Assembly: GCF_010882125.1 (NCBI RefSeq)
Contig: NZ_JAAGVZ010000004.1
Coordinates: forward strand, 62,001-126,000
Direction: 5' to 3'
From: Peribacillus alkalitolerans
GTDB lineage: Bacteria > Bacillota > Bacilli > Bacillales > DSM-1321
DNA: 64,000 bases
Shown here: positions 52,216-61,930 of the stretch, piece after piece
Numbering within the stretch: the stretch's first letter is position 1
How the letters are laid out: each line of letters begins with the position of its first letter
Notes under the pieces: generated by a model
Told to the model about the DNA's origin: nothing
Seen by the model: only the letters and a program-made list of their open reading frames with translations
Database searches by the model: none
Translations under genes and position numbers: made by a program

Positions 52216-53763
52216 TTATTTAAAAACAGGTTCTTTAAATTGCGCCAACTTTTCCAGTGAGCTCATCGCTACGTCTTTATGAAGGCTATTACCGTGAGAA
52301 TCCATTGTCACCACTGCTTTAAAGCCTTCCACTTTTAAATGCCACATTGCTTCAGGAATCCCGAATTGCATTAGGTCTACCCCTTCAACTGATTTGATAC
52401 AATCAGCATAATACTGGGCAGCTCCCCCAATCGCATTTAGGTACACCCCTCCATGCTCTTGTAAGGCAGCCAATGTTTTAGGTCCCATACCACCTTTTCC
52501 GATTACCGCACGAATGCCAAATCGTTTCATGATGTCACCTTGGTAAGGCTCCTCACGAATACTTGTTGTCGGCCCTGCAGCTTTCACATGCCACTTTCCT
52601 TCTTCGTCTTTTAACATAACTGGACCGCAATGATATATAACTTGACCGTTTAAATCAACTGGTGAATCATTGTCAGACAAGTATTTATGGATAGCGTCAC
52701 GACCTGTGTACATCATACCGTAGATTTTAACAACATCTCCAACTTTTAACTCACGGATTTGCTCTTCCGTAATTGGAGCTTGAAGGATGATTTCATCGCA
52801 CTCAGTATCTATAGCTGCTGCTGTTTCAAGTTCTGCTTCTTGTGAAAAGTCGATTTTGTCTCCTTCTTGGTACATCCACTCTGAGATTTCCCCTGTTTCA
52901 GGATTCACTTGAACTCCTAGCCGACGAAATGCCCAGCAATTATAAGCTACAGAAACGAAGAAGCTTGCAGGAATTCTGTCCATGACTCCAACCTTACAAC
53001 CTAATAAAGTCGTTTCACCACCAAAGCCCATTGTACCGATTCCTAGCTTGTTGGCATTTTCCATAACATACTCTTCCAATTTGCGAAGGTCTTCATTTGG
53101 ATTAACATCATCATTGCTTCTGAACAATTGCTCTTTAGCTAAATCATATCCTGAAGAACGGTCACCACCGATTCCAACACCTATGAAGCCCGCACTACAC
53201 CCTTGCCCTTGTGCTTGGTAAACAGAGTGCATGATACATTTACGAATTCCATCTAAATCACGGCCAGCTTTTCCAAGACCTTCAAGTTCGCAAGGAAGGC
53301 TGTATTGAATGTTTTTATTTTCACATCCTCCACCTTTTAGGATAAGTCGGGCATCAATGTAATCCTTTTCCCATTGTTCGAACTTCATGACTGGAACACC
53401 TTGGCCAAGGTTGTCACCACTATTGTCCCCAGTTAAAGAGTCAACGGAGTTTGGACGAAGTTTTCCGTTTTTAGTAGCCAAAGCTATTGCCGCTTTAATA
53501 GCTTCTTTAATTTGAATTTGATTTACACCCACAGGTGTTTTAATTTTAAATGTCGGTAATCCTGTATCTTGGCAAATTGGAGATATATTCTCATCTGCCA
53601 TAGTGATGTTCTGTGTAATGGTTGCCAAGCTCATTGCAGAACGAGTGCCTTCACTCTCTTTTATTTTGGCTTCTTTAATGGCTCTACGAACATCCTTTGG
53701 AAGATTAGTAGATGTTTCTACAATTAACTGGTACATGCTCTCCTGGAATTTTTCCATGTTCAT
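52216..53763 (-). CDS. fumA: Fumarate hydratase, class I
   Basis: 515 aa. Start ATG (53763) sits behind AGAGGGGGAG; the frame is open 15 codons further up without a site. The alpha part has ISPICQDTGLPTFKI and KGGGCENKN, the beta part VYHCGPV-type (VIYHCGPVMLKDEEG) and AAGPTTSIREEPY plus GKGGM. The Cys residues of the first two and a third (GGDRSSGYDLAK region with GCSAGFIGV) bind the [4Fe-4S] cluster. Interconverts fumarate and malate in the TCA cycle; oxygen-sensitive counterpart of class II FumC. Confidence 0.93.
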   Translation of the reverse strand: MNMEKFQESMYQLIVETSTNLPKDVRRAIKEAKIKESEGTRSAMSLATITQNITMADENISPICQDTGLPTFKIKTPVGVNQIQIKEAIKAAIALATKNGKLRPNSVDSLTGDNSGDNLGQGVPVMKFEQWEKDYIDARLILKGGGCENKNIQYSLPCELEGLGKAGRDLDGIRKCIMHSVYQAQGQGCSAGFIGVGIGGDRSSGYDLAKEQLFRSNDDVNPNEDLRKLEEYVMENANKLGIGTMGFGGETTLLGCKVGVMDRIPASFFVSVAYNCWAFRRLGVQVNPETGEISEWMYQEGDKIDFSQEAELETAAAIDTECDEIILQAPITEEQIRELKVGDVVKIYGMMYTGRDAIHKYLSDNDSPVDLNGQVIYHCGPVMLKDEEGKWHVKAAGPTTSIREEPYQGDIMKRFGIRAVIGKGGMGPKTLAALQEHGGVYLNAIGGAAQYYADCIKSVEGVDLMQFGIPEAMWHLKVEGFKAVVTMDSHGNSLHKDVAMSSLEKLAQFKEPVFK

Positions 53764-54240
53764 GCTTGTTTCTCCCCCTCTATTTACTCCCTTTGATTCC
53801 TGATACACTTTTATATATACAAATTATTGTTAAAAAATTTACGTTTCTTATTATACTCCTATCTTTTACGTTCGAAAAGTCTTCAGGTGAAAACGAATAC
53901 AAGTAAATATTATGAAACTTTTTTTTCAAACTATATAAGTAAGATGTGAAATTATTTAAAAAACTAAAATTAGGACGAGGAATCATTGATATTTGGATTA
54001 ACGATGTAAAAATATTGAATGAAAAACTTAAGGACATTGGAAATTAAGCTACAGGGGAAAATCGTGAAGGAATTTTTTATCCACGGAGAAGCGAAAATGT
54101 AAAAGGAAATCGATGTTAAAGCCTATATTCTCCATCATCTAGAAGATAAATTAAAAACCTTTTTGGCTACTTAATACCCAGATGATACAAAAATTACTGA
54201 AGCAATCCTTTTTCTTCGAATTAGTTCTAGATAGGGGGCA
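53764..54240. other. Region with decayed coding remnant
   Basis: A + strand stretch near 53955-54047 reads LKLGRGIIDIWINDVKILNE then KLKDIGN and a stop, without a ribosome binding site. Looks like a degraded gene; family not recognised. Confidence 0.3.
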
Positions 54241-54252
54241 CACAAAATAAAT

Positions 54253-54285
54253 GGGCTTCTCTTTAATAGAAAAAGCCCGTTAATA
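54253..54285 (-). terminator. Terminator after the SE1561-family gene
   Basis: GGGCTT/AAGCCC stem; the flanking AAAATAAA gives T-rich tail on the minus strand. Confidence 0.6.
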
Positions 54286-54293
54286 CCTTTATT

Positions 54294-54473
54294 TTACTTA
54301 GTCTTGAATTGGTCAATTTTCGTTTCTAGTTCATCGATGATTCCAATTAGACGGTCAATATCCTCTAATTCTGTATGTTCAGGATCAATATTTTCCAAAA
54401 CTTCCAGAAACATTGAGAGCCTTTGTTTTAAATAATTCATTTGGTCATCTTTGTTAGTAATTGCGTTTCCCAT
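54294..54473 (-). CDS. SE1561-family small protein
   Basis: 59 aa: MGNAITNKDDQMNYLKQRLS MFLEVLENIDPEH..., a helical, acidic cytoplasmic protein that matches the SE1561 family of Staphylococcus/Bacillaceae. ATG is 8 nt after GGGGGAG. Function unknown. Divergent from the yfkAB gene. Confidence 0.8.
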   Translation of the reverse strand: MGNAITNKDDQMNYLKQRLSMFLEVLENIDPEHTELEDIDRLIGIIDELETKIDQFKTK

Positions 54474-54606
54474 TGTATGTACTCCCCCTTTCGATTAATT
54501 AATCCTACATAATAATGAATAAAAGTTCAATCGTTGTCATTGACTTTATTAAGTCATTTTTTCATAATGATACAGTGCCATTACAATCCTTGTAAGGAGC
54601 TTTTAT

Positions 54607-55737
54607 ATGATAAAAACTACTTCTCGTCTTCAACCTATTACCCCACAGTATGATCCGTGGGAAGCATATATGGACATTCAACAGTACGGTAAAATGACCT
54701 TGACTAATATTGAATTCACTACGACTACACTTTGTAATATGCGATGTGAACATTGTGCTGTCGGTTACACACTACAACCAAAGGACCCAAACGCACTTCC
54801 AATTGAACTTCTCCTTCAAAGACTGGATGAGGTTAAAGAGTTAAGATCTCTAAGCATTACGGGTGGCGAACCTATGCTGTCCAAAAAATCGGTACAAAAC
54901 TATGTCGTCCCTCTTTTAAAGTATGCCCATGAAAGAGGTGTGCGTACTCAAATCAACTCTAATTTAACCCTAGACCTAGAACGATATGATGATATTATTC
55001 CTTATCTTGATGTTCTACATATTTCTCATAATTGGGGGACGATTGATCATTTTATCGATCACGGCTTTGCTATGATGGAACGAAAGCCAACGAGAGAACA
55101 GAGAGCTGTTCTATTTCAAAAAATGATCGACAACAGTCAAGCTCTGACTAAAGCGGGTGTTATAGTATCAGCTGAGACAATGCTGAACAATCGAACGCTT
55201 CCATATTTGGAAAGCATCCATAAACAGATTACTGAGGAAATGGGTTGTCAACGTCACGAAGTTCATCCGATGTATCCTAGTGACTTCGCTTCAAGTCTAG
55301 AGGCGGTTTCTTTAGATGAAATGAGGAAGGCGATTTCGCATTTATTAGAAATTCGTAATGAGGACGTATGGATGTTGTTTGGAACATTGCCATTCTATCC
55401 GTGTAGTTACAATCAAGACGATTTAGATCTTCTTCAAAAACTGTATAGTGCAAAGAATGTTACAGTCCGCAATGATCCTGACGGTAGGTCACGTTTAAAC
55501 GTCAATATTTTCAATGGTGAAGTAATCGTAACTGATTTTGGTGATGCACCATCTCTTGGGAATATCCAAACACACAGCTTACAAGAGTCGTATCAGAATT
55601 GGATGGACTCCAAGCTCGCTAAGTCATTGAACTGTCATTGCCCAGCTGCCCAATGCCTTGGACCGAATGTTCTGGTTAAAAACGCTTATTATCCAAAAGA
55701 AGATTTTACAGTCCAACAAGCAAAAATATCGAAATAA
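54607..55737 (+). CDS. yfkAB: Radical SAM / CxCxxxxC protein YfkAB
   Basis: 376 aa. Radical-SAM cluster ligands Cys43, Cys47, Cys50 (CNMRCEHC), GGEP at about 97, and the distinctive C-terminal CHCPAAQC (CxCxxxxC) that defines the YfkAB family and probably binds a second cluster. Substrate unknown. Start is the ATG behind AAGGAG. Terminator downstream. Confidence 0.9.
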   Translation: MIKTTSRLQPITPQYDPWEAYMDIQQYGKMTLTNIEFTTTTLCNMRCEHCAVGYTLQPKDPNALPIELLLQRLDEVKELRSLSITGGEPMLSKKSVQNYVVPLLKYAHERGVRTQINSNLTLDLERYDDIIPYLDVLHISHNWGTIDHFIDHGFAMMERKPTREQRAVLFQKMIDNSQALTKAGVIVSAETMLNNRTLPYLESIHKQITEEMGCQRHEVHPMYPSDFASSLEAVSLDEMRKAISHLLEIRNEDVWMLFGTLPFYPCSYNQDDLDLLQKLYSAKNVTVRNDPDGRSRLNVNIFNGEVIVTDFGDAPSLGNIQTHSLQESYQNWMDSKLAKSLNCHCPAAQCLGPNVLVKNAYYPKEDFTVQQAKISK

Positions 55738-55771
55738 TTAATGGGTCATTTTTGTGATATAAAAAAGAAAC

Positions 55772-55806
55772 GAAAACAGCTTGGGTTGTCTCTCAAGCTG
55801 TTTTTA
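55772..55806 (+). terminator. Rho-independent terminator
   Basis: AAACAGCTTG...CAAGCTGTTTTT stem after yfkAB. Confidence 0.8.
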
Positions 55807-55839
55807 TTTCTGCTCCCATTCAAAATCGATATGATTTAG

Positions 55840-55940
55840 CTCCTATTATTACCTTTTGCATCCTCGCTCACCCAAAACGGGCATCATTCTGCTCCTATAA
55901 TTACCTTTCACACCCTCTCCCAACCAAAATAGGCATAAGT
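55840..55940. repeat. Imperfect tandem repeat, about 51 bp x 2
   Basis: GCTCCTATTATTACCTTTT ... CCCAAAACGGGCAT and GCTCCTATAATTACCTTTC ... CCAAAATAGGCAT follow each other. Noncoding; function unknown. Confidence 0.6.
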
Positions 55941-55964
55941 CGTCATCACTATGAAATGGCAAAT

Positions 55965-55994
55965 TAAAAAAGAGTGCAATATCGCACTCTTTTT
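55965..55994. terminator. Bidirectional-type terminator after yfkD
   Basis: AAAAAAGAGTGC/GCACTCTTTTT hairpin. Confidence 0.8.
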
Positions 55995-55998
55995 AACT

Positions 55999-56817
55999 TT
56001 ATCTAGGTCTTTCTGTAGCTAGGAATCCAAACGATAGATGATCCTGAACTGGAATCCAAGCCCCTATCCCTTGATGAGTCACATTTTTGACGACAATCAT
56101 TTTCTTATTACCTTTTAGGACTAGGAAAACCTCGCCGTAGGTTACCTTTCCTTTTTCGTTGACAGCAGAAGCATATGAATATAAATATCCAAGTCTTTTT
56201 GGTGGGATATTATACACTTGATCTTTTTTGGTACCTCCGCCCACAACGGTTTCGAATGACAGTGGTAAATTCGTTTTCTTTGCTGCTTTAATAATCATCA
56301 TTTTTTGAACATCGTCCGCTGCTGGAATTTTAGCAGTTAGTCCACCTTTTACAATCTTTTGTGCTTCTTGGACGTAATGGATTTGGTAATTCTTTGTTCC
56401 GCCTCTATTGTCGAAGTAGTTCGTATTGATTTTTTGGTATTCCCAATTTGGTGATGTTTCAGTCGATTCGTAATTAAGTGCCCAATGCCCTAAATAAATG
56501 GTAGCCCTATATCCAAATGCCAATGGAGCTTTAGACACAGTCGATTCATTTAACATATGGATTAGTTCTGGATTATCGATTTTCACTTTGGATGAATCGA
56601 TTAATTGTTGGGTGAGCTCACTTGGTTGGAGATACGGTAAATCCTGTGTTGGGTTTGGATACGTATTCTCCTTAGCTATATTTAGAACTGAAGACGGGAT
56701 TGGAACAGGACCTGATGGCTTTCCCCCCACCTCAATTGAAGAGGCAAATACATTAGCCCCAATAAAAAGCTGTAAAAATAGTAAAAATCCAACCGTTAAA
56801 AATGCTAATCGTTTCAT
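55999..56817 (-). CDS. yfkD: YfkD-family exported protein
   Basis: 272 aa. ATG at 56817 after AAGGAGTGCACATC; signal peptide MKRLAFLTVGFLLFLQLFIG with cleavage near VFA-SS. The mature part with SIEVGGKPSGPVPIP, ATIYLGHWALNYES and HQGIGAWIPVQDHLSFGFLA is the conserved YfkD protein of Bacillus, whose function is unknown. Neighbour of yfkAB and chaA as in B. subtilis. Confidence 0.82.
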   Translation of the reverse strand: MKRLAFLTVGFLLFLQLFIGANVFASSIEVGGKPSGPVPIPSSVLNIAKENTYPNPTQDLPYLQPSELTQQLIDSSKVKIDNPELIHMLNESTVSKAPLAFGYRATIYLGHWALNYESTETSPNWEYQKINTNYFDNRGGTKNYQIHYVQEAQKIVKGGLTAKIPAADDVQKMMIIKAAKKTNLPLSFETVVGGGTKKDQVYNIPPKRLGYLYSYASAVNEKGKVTYGEVFLVLKGNKKMIVVKNVTHQGIGAWIPVQDHLSFGFLATERPR

Positions 56818-56892
56818 GATGTGCACTCCTTCTGAGCAAAAAATCATTTGCTAGTATTGTTTGCTCAAAAAGATTTTACTATGCACATTATT

Positions 56893-57501
56893 CTACGTTC
56901 TTGCTCCACCCAACCATCTTTCTGCTATTGGGAAAAACAACTGAACAAGAGGTCCAATTAAAAAAGTAATGATCAATGTTCCAACACCGATTGGACCTCC
57001 AATTAAGAATGCTAATATCAACCCAAACAATTCTCCAATTGTTTTCGCCGCCATCAAGTTTACCTTGAAGCGCTGATGGATGGCCAACATAAATATATCC
57101 ATGGGACTAGGAGGAAATTTAGGTAAAAGATATATTGCTACTCCAACTGAAATTACAGCTATTCCACTTAACAATGTTGAAAGCTTCCAGATAGGAGTAA
57201 CTGGTGCCCAATCCTTCAAGACTAATATCATCCAAAAATCAACAAACATCCCAATGACGAATATCGTTCCTAGTGAGAGTACCCTAGGCTTTTCCCTTAA
57301 TAAATAGGCATTGATAAACATGATAAATACTCCACTTAGAAAGACCCAATTTCCAATTGTAAATCCTACTTTTTTTGAAAGCCCTACATTTAGTGCGTCC
57401 CATGCACCTGTCCCAATATTCGCCTTAATCGTCATACTGATTCCAAGTGTGAGGATTAATATTCCTCCTACAAAGAACACGATTCTCTTCCAAAGCTTCA
57501 A
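56893..57501 (-). CDS. YczE/YyaS/YitT-family membrane protein
   Basis: 202 aa from a TTG at 57501 (GGGG 7 nt upstream); a longer frame from 57576 adds a polar N-terminus without a good site. The family pattern LTLGISMTIKANIGTGAWDALNVGL is clear, with five to six membrane spans, and PPSPMDIF in the fourth. Integral membrane protein of unknown transport or structural role. Confidence 0.8.
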   Translation of the reverse strand: MKLWKRIVFFVGGILILTLGISMTIKANIGTGAWDALNVGLSKKVGFTIGNWVFLSGVFIMFINAYLLREKPRVLSLGTIFVIGMFVDFWMILVLKDWAPVTPIWKLSTLLSGIAVISVGVAIYLLPKFPPSPMDIFMLAIHQRFKVNLMAAKTIGELFGLILAFLIGGPIGVGTLIITFLIGPLVQLFFPIAERWLGGART

Positions 57502-57850
57502 AATGAATCCCCATTTCTTTTTATAACTACAAATTGTAATGTTTTTGTAAAATTTAGAATATTTACTTTTATTCATTTAAACGATATAATTACCTTACCC
57601 TTTCGAAAAGGAGGCGATCTTTACATCTTAGTCCACACATAAAGGGAGGTTGTCTATCGAAAATATATTCAACTAAGAACACTTTCATGTTTGAAAAAAA
57701 TACTTAAAGGTTGGTGAATATCCGAGAAAGTTATCTGGGATCGTTCGACGTGAATACCCCTGCTCGTTGTGTAGGAAGTTTCATTCTTTCGAAGAATCAA
57801 GATAGTCTGGATTGTATTATGTACTTAACAGAAATTATGACCATATAAAA
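57502..57850. other. Intergenic region, no gene supported
   Basis: Contains two AGGAGG-like words (57608, 57642) on the + strand, but the frames after them close quickly. No riboswitch or RNA gene recognised. Confidence 0.35.
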
Positions 57851-57891
57851 AGGACTCTGCAAATTGTACCATACATGCAGAGTCTTTTTTT
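57851..57891 (-). terminator. Rho-independent terminator after chaA
   Basis: AAAAAGGACTCTGCA/TGCAGAGTCTTTTT stem. Confidence 0.8.
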
Positions 57892-57901
57892 ATTGTTATT
57901 T

Positions 57902-58960
57902 TTATAATAGGAAAAACCCAATTCCCATAATCAAGTAAGCCGCCAAAAGTGTAACTCCCTCAAACCAGTTTGTTTCACCATCATTGGAGATCACAATCAT
58001 TAAGAATACGGATGAAACCATTGCAATCAATTCTGGCATGGAGAATACCAGAGGCATCGCTGTTGGGAACATTAATGAAATTAGAACAAGTACTGGAGCT
58101 ACGAACATCGCAATTTGCAGGGTTGATCCTACAGCAATTTCGACTGCAATATCCATCTTATTCTTATAAGCAAAGATGATAGCAGAAGCATGCTCAGCTG
58201 CATTACCGACAATTGCAACAATGATAACCCCAATGAATAGCTCAGTCCAACCAAATGATTCAGCAACGACTTCGAATGTGTGAACCAAGTTTTCAGATAC
58301 ATATGCTACAGCCACCGTTGCCAAGAGTAATATGAGCATAGACTTTCCTTTGCTCCATTCCGGCGTTTCTTCCTCATGATGACTTCCATTTTCCCCATGC
58401 TGGTATACCCCACGATGAGTAACAAGCTTGAAGAATAGAGCGGCAAGATATAAAAGAATCAAAATGATTGAAATTCCTACGCTTAATGAAATCGTTTTAG
58501 TTTCATTCATTGACTGAGCGAAGACTTCAGGAATAACGAATGCTACCACTACTGCAAATATCAATAATCCTGCATTGTGCCTAGCATCAAAAACATTGAA
58601 GGTTTGTCTTTTGAATTTCAATCCTCCAACAAAAAACGAAAGACCTGCTACAAGTAATAGGTTTCCAAGTACAGAACCTGTTAAGGAAGCAAGTACAACA
58701 CCTACTAATCCTGCTTTTAAAGCAAAAATTGAAATGATTAATTCCACGGCATTACCGAAAGTCGCATTTAGCAATCCACCGATTCGAGGACCCATCACAA
58801 CTGCTAAACTTTCAGTTGCTCTCCCCATGAAACTAGCCAATGCAATGATCGTTAAACAGTACACACCAAACATTACAACACTTGGCCAATGCATGAGTGA
58901 GCCAGCTACCGATAACGGCACACCTGCTAAAACCAGAATAAGAAATATTTTATTCGCCAT
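57902..58960 (-). CDS. chaA: Cation/H+ antiporter of the CaCA family (ChaA/YfkE)
   Basis: 352 aa with about 11 membrane spans. The two alpha-repeats GNAVELIISIFALKAG and GNAAEHASAIIFAYKNKMDI carry the Glu residues that bind Ca2+. A His/Glu-rich cytoplasmic loop (HGENGSHHEEE) lies between them. Exports Ca2+ in exchange for protons; orthologue of B. subtilis YfkE. ATG after GAGGAAAAC. Confidence 0.9.
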   Translation of the reverse strand: MANKIFLILVLAGVPLSVAGSLMHWPSVVMFGVYCLTIIALASFMGRATESLAVVMGPRIGGLLNATFGNAVELIISIFALKAGLVGVVLASLTGSVLGNLLLVAGLSFFVGGLKFKRQTFNVFDARHNAGLLIFAVVVAFVIPEVFAQSMNETKTISLSVGISIILILLYLAALFFKLVTHRGVYQHGENGSHHEEETPEWSKGKSMLILLLATVAVAYVSENLVHTFEVVAESFGWTELFIGVIIVAIVGNAAEHASAIIFAYKNKMDIAVEIAVGSTLQIAMFVAPVLVLISLMFPTAMPLVFSMPELIAMVSSVFLMIVISNDGETNWFEGVTLLAAYLIMGIGFFLL

Positions 58961-58992
58961 AAGTTTTCCTCGCTATCTCTAAGAAATATGTA

Positions 58993-59373
58993 TCAGATGA
59001 GTTCATAGCTCTCGACTATATCAATGCTTCCTTTAACCGATTGAACCATTGGACAATTTTTATTGGCCAAATGAACCGCTTTTTCTATCTTTTCCTTGTC
59101 TGCTTGTGGAATACGTAAAACAAAGTGAAGATGAATTTTTTCAACGCGGTTTGCCTCTTCTGTGTTCCGTTCAACCTGCGTTTTTATTGACATATCCTCA
59201 ACTGTCATCCTCATTTTTTCTAAAATGGTCTTTAATATACCACCACTACAAACAGCAATCGAAGAAACTAATAATTGATATGGCCGATACCCATATTCCT
59301 CATTACCAGAAACATGAAGATCTCCGTAAGCTAACTCAGTAACGAAGCCTTTCTCCTTCATTAGAAATTCCAC
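58993..59373 (-). CDS. OsmC-family protein, GTG start
   Basis: 126 aa. Peroxidatic and resolving Cys are present in VSSIAVCSGGIL (Cys about 42) and NKNCPMVQS (about 107), as in OsmC/Ohr. Probably a thiol-dependent hydroperoxide reductase. GTG start 8 nt after GAGAGG. Confidence 0.82.
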   Translation of the reverse strand: MEFLMKEKGFVTELAYGDLHVSGNEEYGYRPYQLLVSSIAVCSGGILKTILEKMRMTVEDMSIKTQVERNTEEANRVEKIHLHFVLRIPQADKEKIEKAVHLANKNCPMVQSVKGSIDIVESYELI

Positions 59374-59531
59374 TTAAAATACCTCTCTCCCCTATGTTTG
59401 TTATTGAATAAGGAATATTATACCTTTTCCTACAAACTTTCTAAAGGCTTTCACCTATTCTTTACCTCAAATTAGTATTGCCTAATCCACTATTACTCAG
59501 TAACATGAAATTTGTTAAGAAAGGAGCCATT

Positions 59532-60698
59532 ATGGATACATCTATGAAACGATTGTGGATATTAGTTACCATTGTTGGTATTTCTGGCTTTTCTCAAGGG
59601 ATGTTGTTACCTTTGATTGCCATTATTTTTGAAAATGATGGGATAAGTTCTTCTATGAACGGCTTTCATGCCACAGGGTTATATTTAGGAATCCTTCTAG
59701 TTTCCCCACTTATGGAAGGGCCTTTAAGAAAGTTTGGATACAAACCCATCATTATTATTGGAGGGGCAGCCGTTTTTCTAGCCCTGGCTCTGTTTCCTTT
59801 ATGGAAATCATTCTGGTTCTGGTTCCTGCTTCGTTTACTGATTGGCATTGGGGATCATATGCTACACTTTTCCACTCAAACATGGATTACCGCCTTTTCA
59901 CCTGAAAATCAAAGAGGGAGAAATATATCCATTTACGGCATATTCTTTGGACTCGGATTTGCCGTCGGACCATTAATGACAAGGTTATTAGAAGTAAGTG
60001 AAGCTTTACCTTTTATTATATCTTCAATAATCAGTCTGGTCGCTTGGACCACAGTATTTTTATTACAGAATGAAAAGCCCGATCAAGGCGTAGAAACCTC
60101 TAACTTTCTGGGGACCCTTCAAAGGTTTGGGAAAGTTTGCAAATATGCCTGGGTGGCATTTCTGCCTCCTTTTGGTTATGGATTTCTCGAATCAACCTTG
60201 AATGGGAATTTTCCTGTATACGCCCTTCGTTCAGGTATGGAAATTAAAGATGTCTCAATATTATTGCCCGCCTTTGCTGTTGGAGCAATCTTGTTTCAGT
60301 TTCCGTTAGGCTATGTGAGTGATAAGTACGGGAGAAAAAATATTTTACTGATTGTCATGATGTCAGGATTCATTTGCTTTACTACGGCAGGCTTATTCCA
60401 ACATTCAGGAGTCATTCTTTTTATCTGCTTCTTGCTCGCAGGGATGATGACAGGCTCGACATTTTCATTAGGTATTACCTATATGGCAGATTTATTACCT
60501 AAAAACCTATTGCCGGCTGGCAATCTGATGTGTGGAATCCTTTTCAGTGTTGGTAGTATATCTGGTCCCTTTCTCGGGGGAATTATCATACAATACTTCA
60601 ATAATTCTTTCTTCTACGTTATCAGTGCCATGATGCTAACCATATTTATAGCACTGTTAATGTTCAGATCAAAAGAGCTGGTAACACATTCTGTTTAG
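59532..60698 (+). CDS. MFS-family efflux transporter
   Basis: 388 aa, 12 spans. ATG at 59532 is behind AAGGAG; the frame is open 18 codons upstream without a site. MFS motif A-like GPLRKFGYK in loop 2-3 and GYVSDKYGRKN in loop 8-9. Substrate unknown; probably drug or metabolite export. Confidence 0.85.
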   Translation: MDTSMKRLWILVTIVGISGFSQGMLLPLIAIIFENDGISSSMNGFHATGLYLGILLVSPLMEGPLRKFGYKPIIIIGGAAVFLALALFPLWKSFWFWFLLRLLIGIGDHMLHFSTQTWITAFSPENQRGRNISIYGIFFGLGFAVGPLMTRLLEVSEALPFIISSIISLVAWTTVFLLQNEKPDQGVETSNFLGTLQRFGKVCKYAWVAFLPPFGYGFLESTLNGNFPVYALRSGMEIKDVSILLPAFAVGAILFQFPLGYVSDKYGRKNILLIVMMSGFICFTTAGLFQHSGVILFICFLLAGMMTGSTFSLGITYMADLLPKNLLPAGNLMCGILFSVGSISGPFLGGIIIQYFNNSFFYVISAMMLTIFIALLMFRSKELVTHSV

Positions 60699-60708
60699 GT
60701 GAAAAATC

Positions 60709-60740
60709 AAAAGCACTGTCCCAGGACAGTGCTTTTATTT
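60709..60740. terminator. Bidirectional terminator between convergent transporter genes
   Basis: AAAAGCACTGTCC/GGACAGTGCTTTT around CCA. Confidence 0.85.
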
Positions 60741-60766
60741 TTCTAAAGATACGTTTCACACTATGT

Positions 60767-61711
60767 TTAAGACATCCCAATATGCGGGCTTTCTGACTTT
60801 TTCTCGCGATTAACAATTACGATTCCTATAGTTACTAGTAATAATCCAAAAAACACATAGGTGCTTACCTTTTCATTTAAGAATACCAATGAAAGAAAAA
60901 CTCCAAAGACAGGCATTAGAAATAGATATACAGAAATTTTTCCTACTTGATTGTATTTCATAACATTATTCCATAATATATAACCGGCCGCAGATAAAAA
61001 GGATAAATAAAGCAACAGTCCTGCTGCTTCAAGTGAGAAGGAGAATGGAAAAAGTCCTACTCCTGGCATGGCGACCAAAATTAGACCTATGGCACCAAAA
61101 ACCATTTCGTAACTTGTAATGTACCCAACTTCCATATGCCTGCTTGCATTCCTGGCTAAGATATTACCATATCCACCTGAAGCCATTGCAACTAGCAATA
61201 GGACTTCTCCTATTCCAAAATCAATCGCCAAATTACCTTTACTGACATTGACGACGATGACCCCACTGAAGCCCAATAAAAGCCCCCAACCCTTTCTCAT
61301 GCTCAATTTGTCATTATCATACAGAAAATGTGCAAATAAAATTTGGAAAAAAGTAGTGGTCCCTGCAATGATGGACCCTTGAACTCCACTTGAATAACTT
61401 AAACCGATATAAAACAGAACATATTGAATGAACGTTTGAAATAAGCCAATTTTCGCAAGCGGTTTAATGTCTGCTTTTTGAAGTTGAAGCTGTTTTCTTG
61501 TAAATCCTAAAAAAATAAAAATCAAAAGTGCAGCCAATATAAACCGATACCCTGCGAATAATAGCATTTCACTACTTTCATTCGGTTGGATATCCAGTAA
61601 GCTATAGCTTAATTTTATTGCTGGAAAGGCGCTTCCCCATAAAAATGCCGCGCTTCCGGCTGATAGAATGATTCCAAAAGGATGAGTAAAAAACCGTTCT
61701 GCCTTTAACAT
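60767..61711 (-). CDS. EamA/DMT-family metabolite exporter
   Basis: 314 aa, ten spans in two EamA repeats (LWGSAFPAIKL at the start; GGYGNILARNASR and YILWNNVMKYNQ in the second). Such proteins export amino acids or other metabolites. ATG behind AGAGGCAGG. Confidence 0.85.
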   Translation of the reverse strand: MLKAERFFTHPFGIILSAGSAAFLWGSAFPAIKLSYSLLDIQPNESSEMLLFAGYRFILAALLIFIFLGFTRKQLQLQKADIKPLAKIGLFQTFIQYVLFYIGLSYSSGVQGSIIAGTTTFFQILFAHFLYDNDKLSMRKGWGLLLGFSGVIVVNVSKGNLAIDFGIGEVLLLVAMASGGYGNILARNASRHMEVGYITSYEMVFGAIGLILVAMPGVGLFPFSFSLEAAGLLLYLSFLSAAGYILWNNVMKYNQVGKISVYLFLMPVFGVFLSLVFLNEKVSTYVFFGLLLVTIGIVIVNREKKSESPHIGMS

Positions 61712-61930
61712 GTTGGATTAACCTGCCTCTAAAATTATTAATTAGAATAAGTACAATTTAATATCTTTTTGCATATCCTTTATGGTAGGATAAATGTAAT
61801 CAAATATCTCTTAATTTTTTCATTTTTTGCTGTCATCTCTCCAGATGACAGCTTTCGTGTTTTTTAAGGGTATTGACGATGAATATCTTTCTCATTAAAT
61901 CAAGTGATTTTTGTTAAGGAGGAGAACTGA
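61712..61930. other. Divergent intergenic region (eamA / metal ATPase)
   Basis: AT-rich. TAAAATTATTAATTA near 61730 vaguely resembles a PerR box (TTATAATNATTATAA), which controls pfeT in B. subtilis, but the match is weak. Confidence 0.3.

Noticed and set aside
57602-57850. Possible leader RNA or small gene after AGGAGG words
   Set aside because: Frames close within a few codons and no riboswitch motif was recognised.
61712-61735. Site-A-like word (ATTAACCTGCCTCTAAAA) near the EamA gene
   Set aside because: It coincides with that gene's ribosome binding site, has no terminator or partner site and lies 14 kb outside the array; treated as chance.
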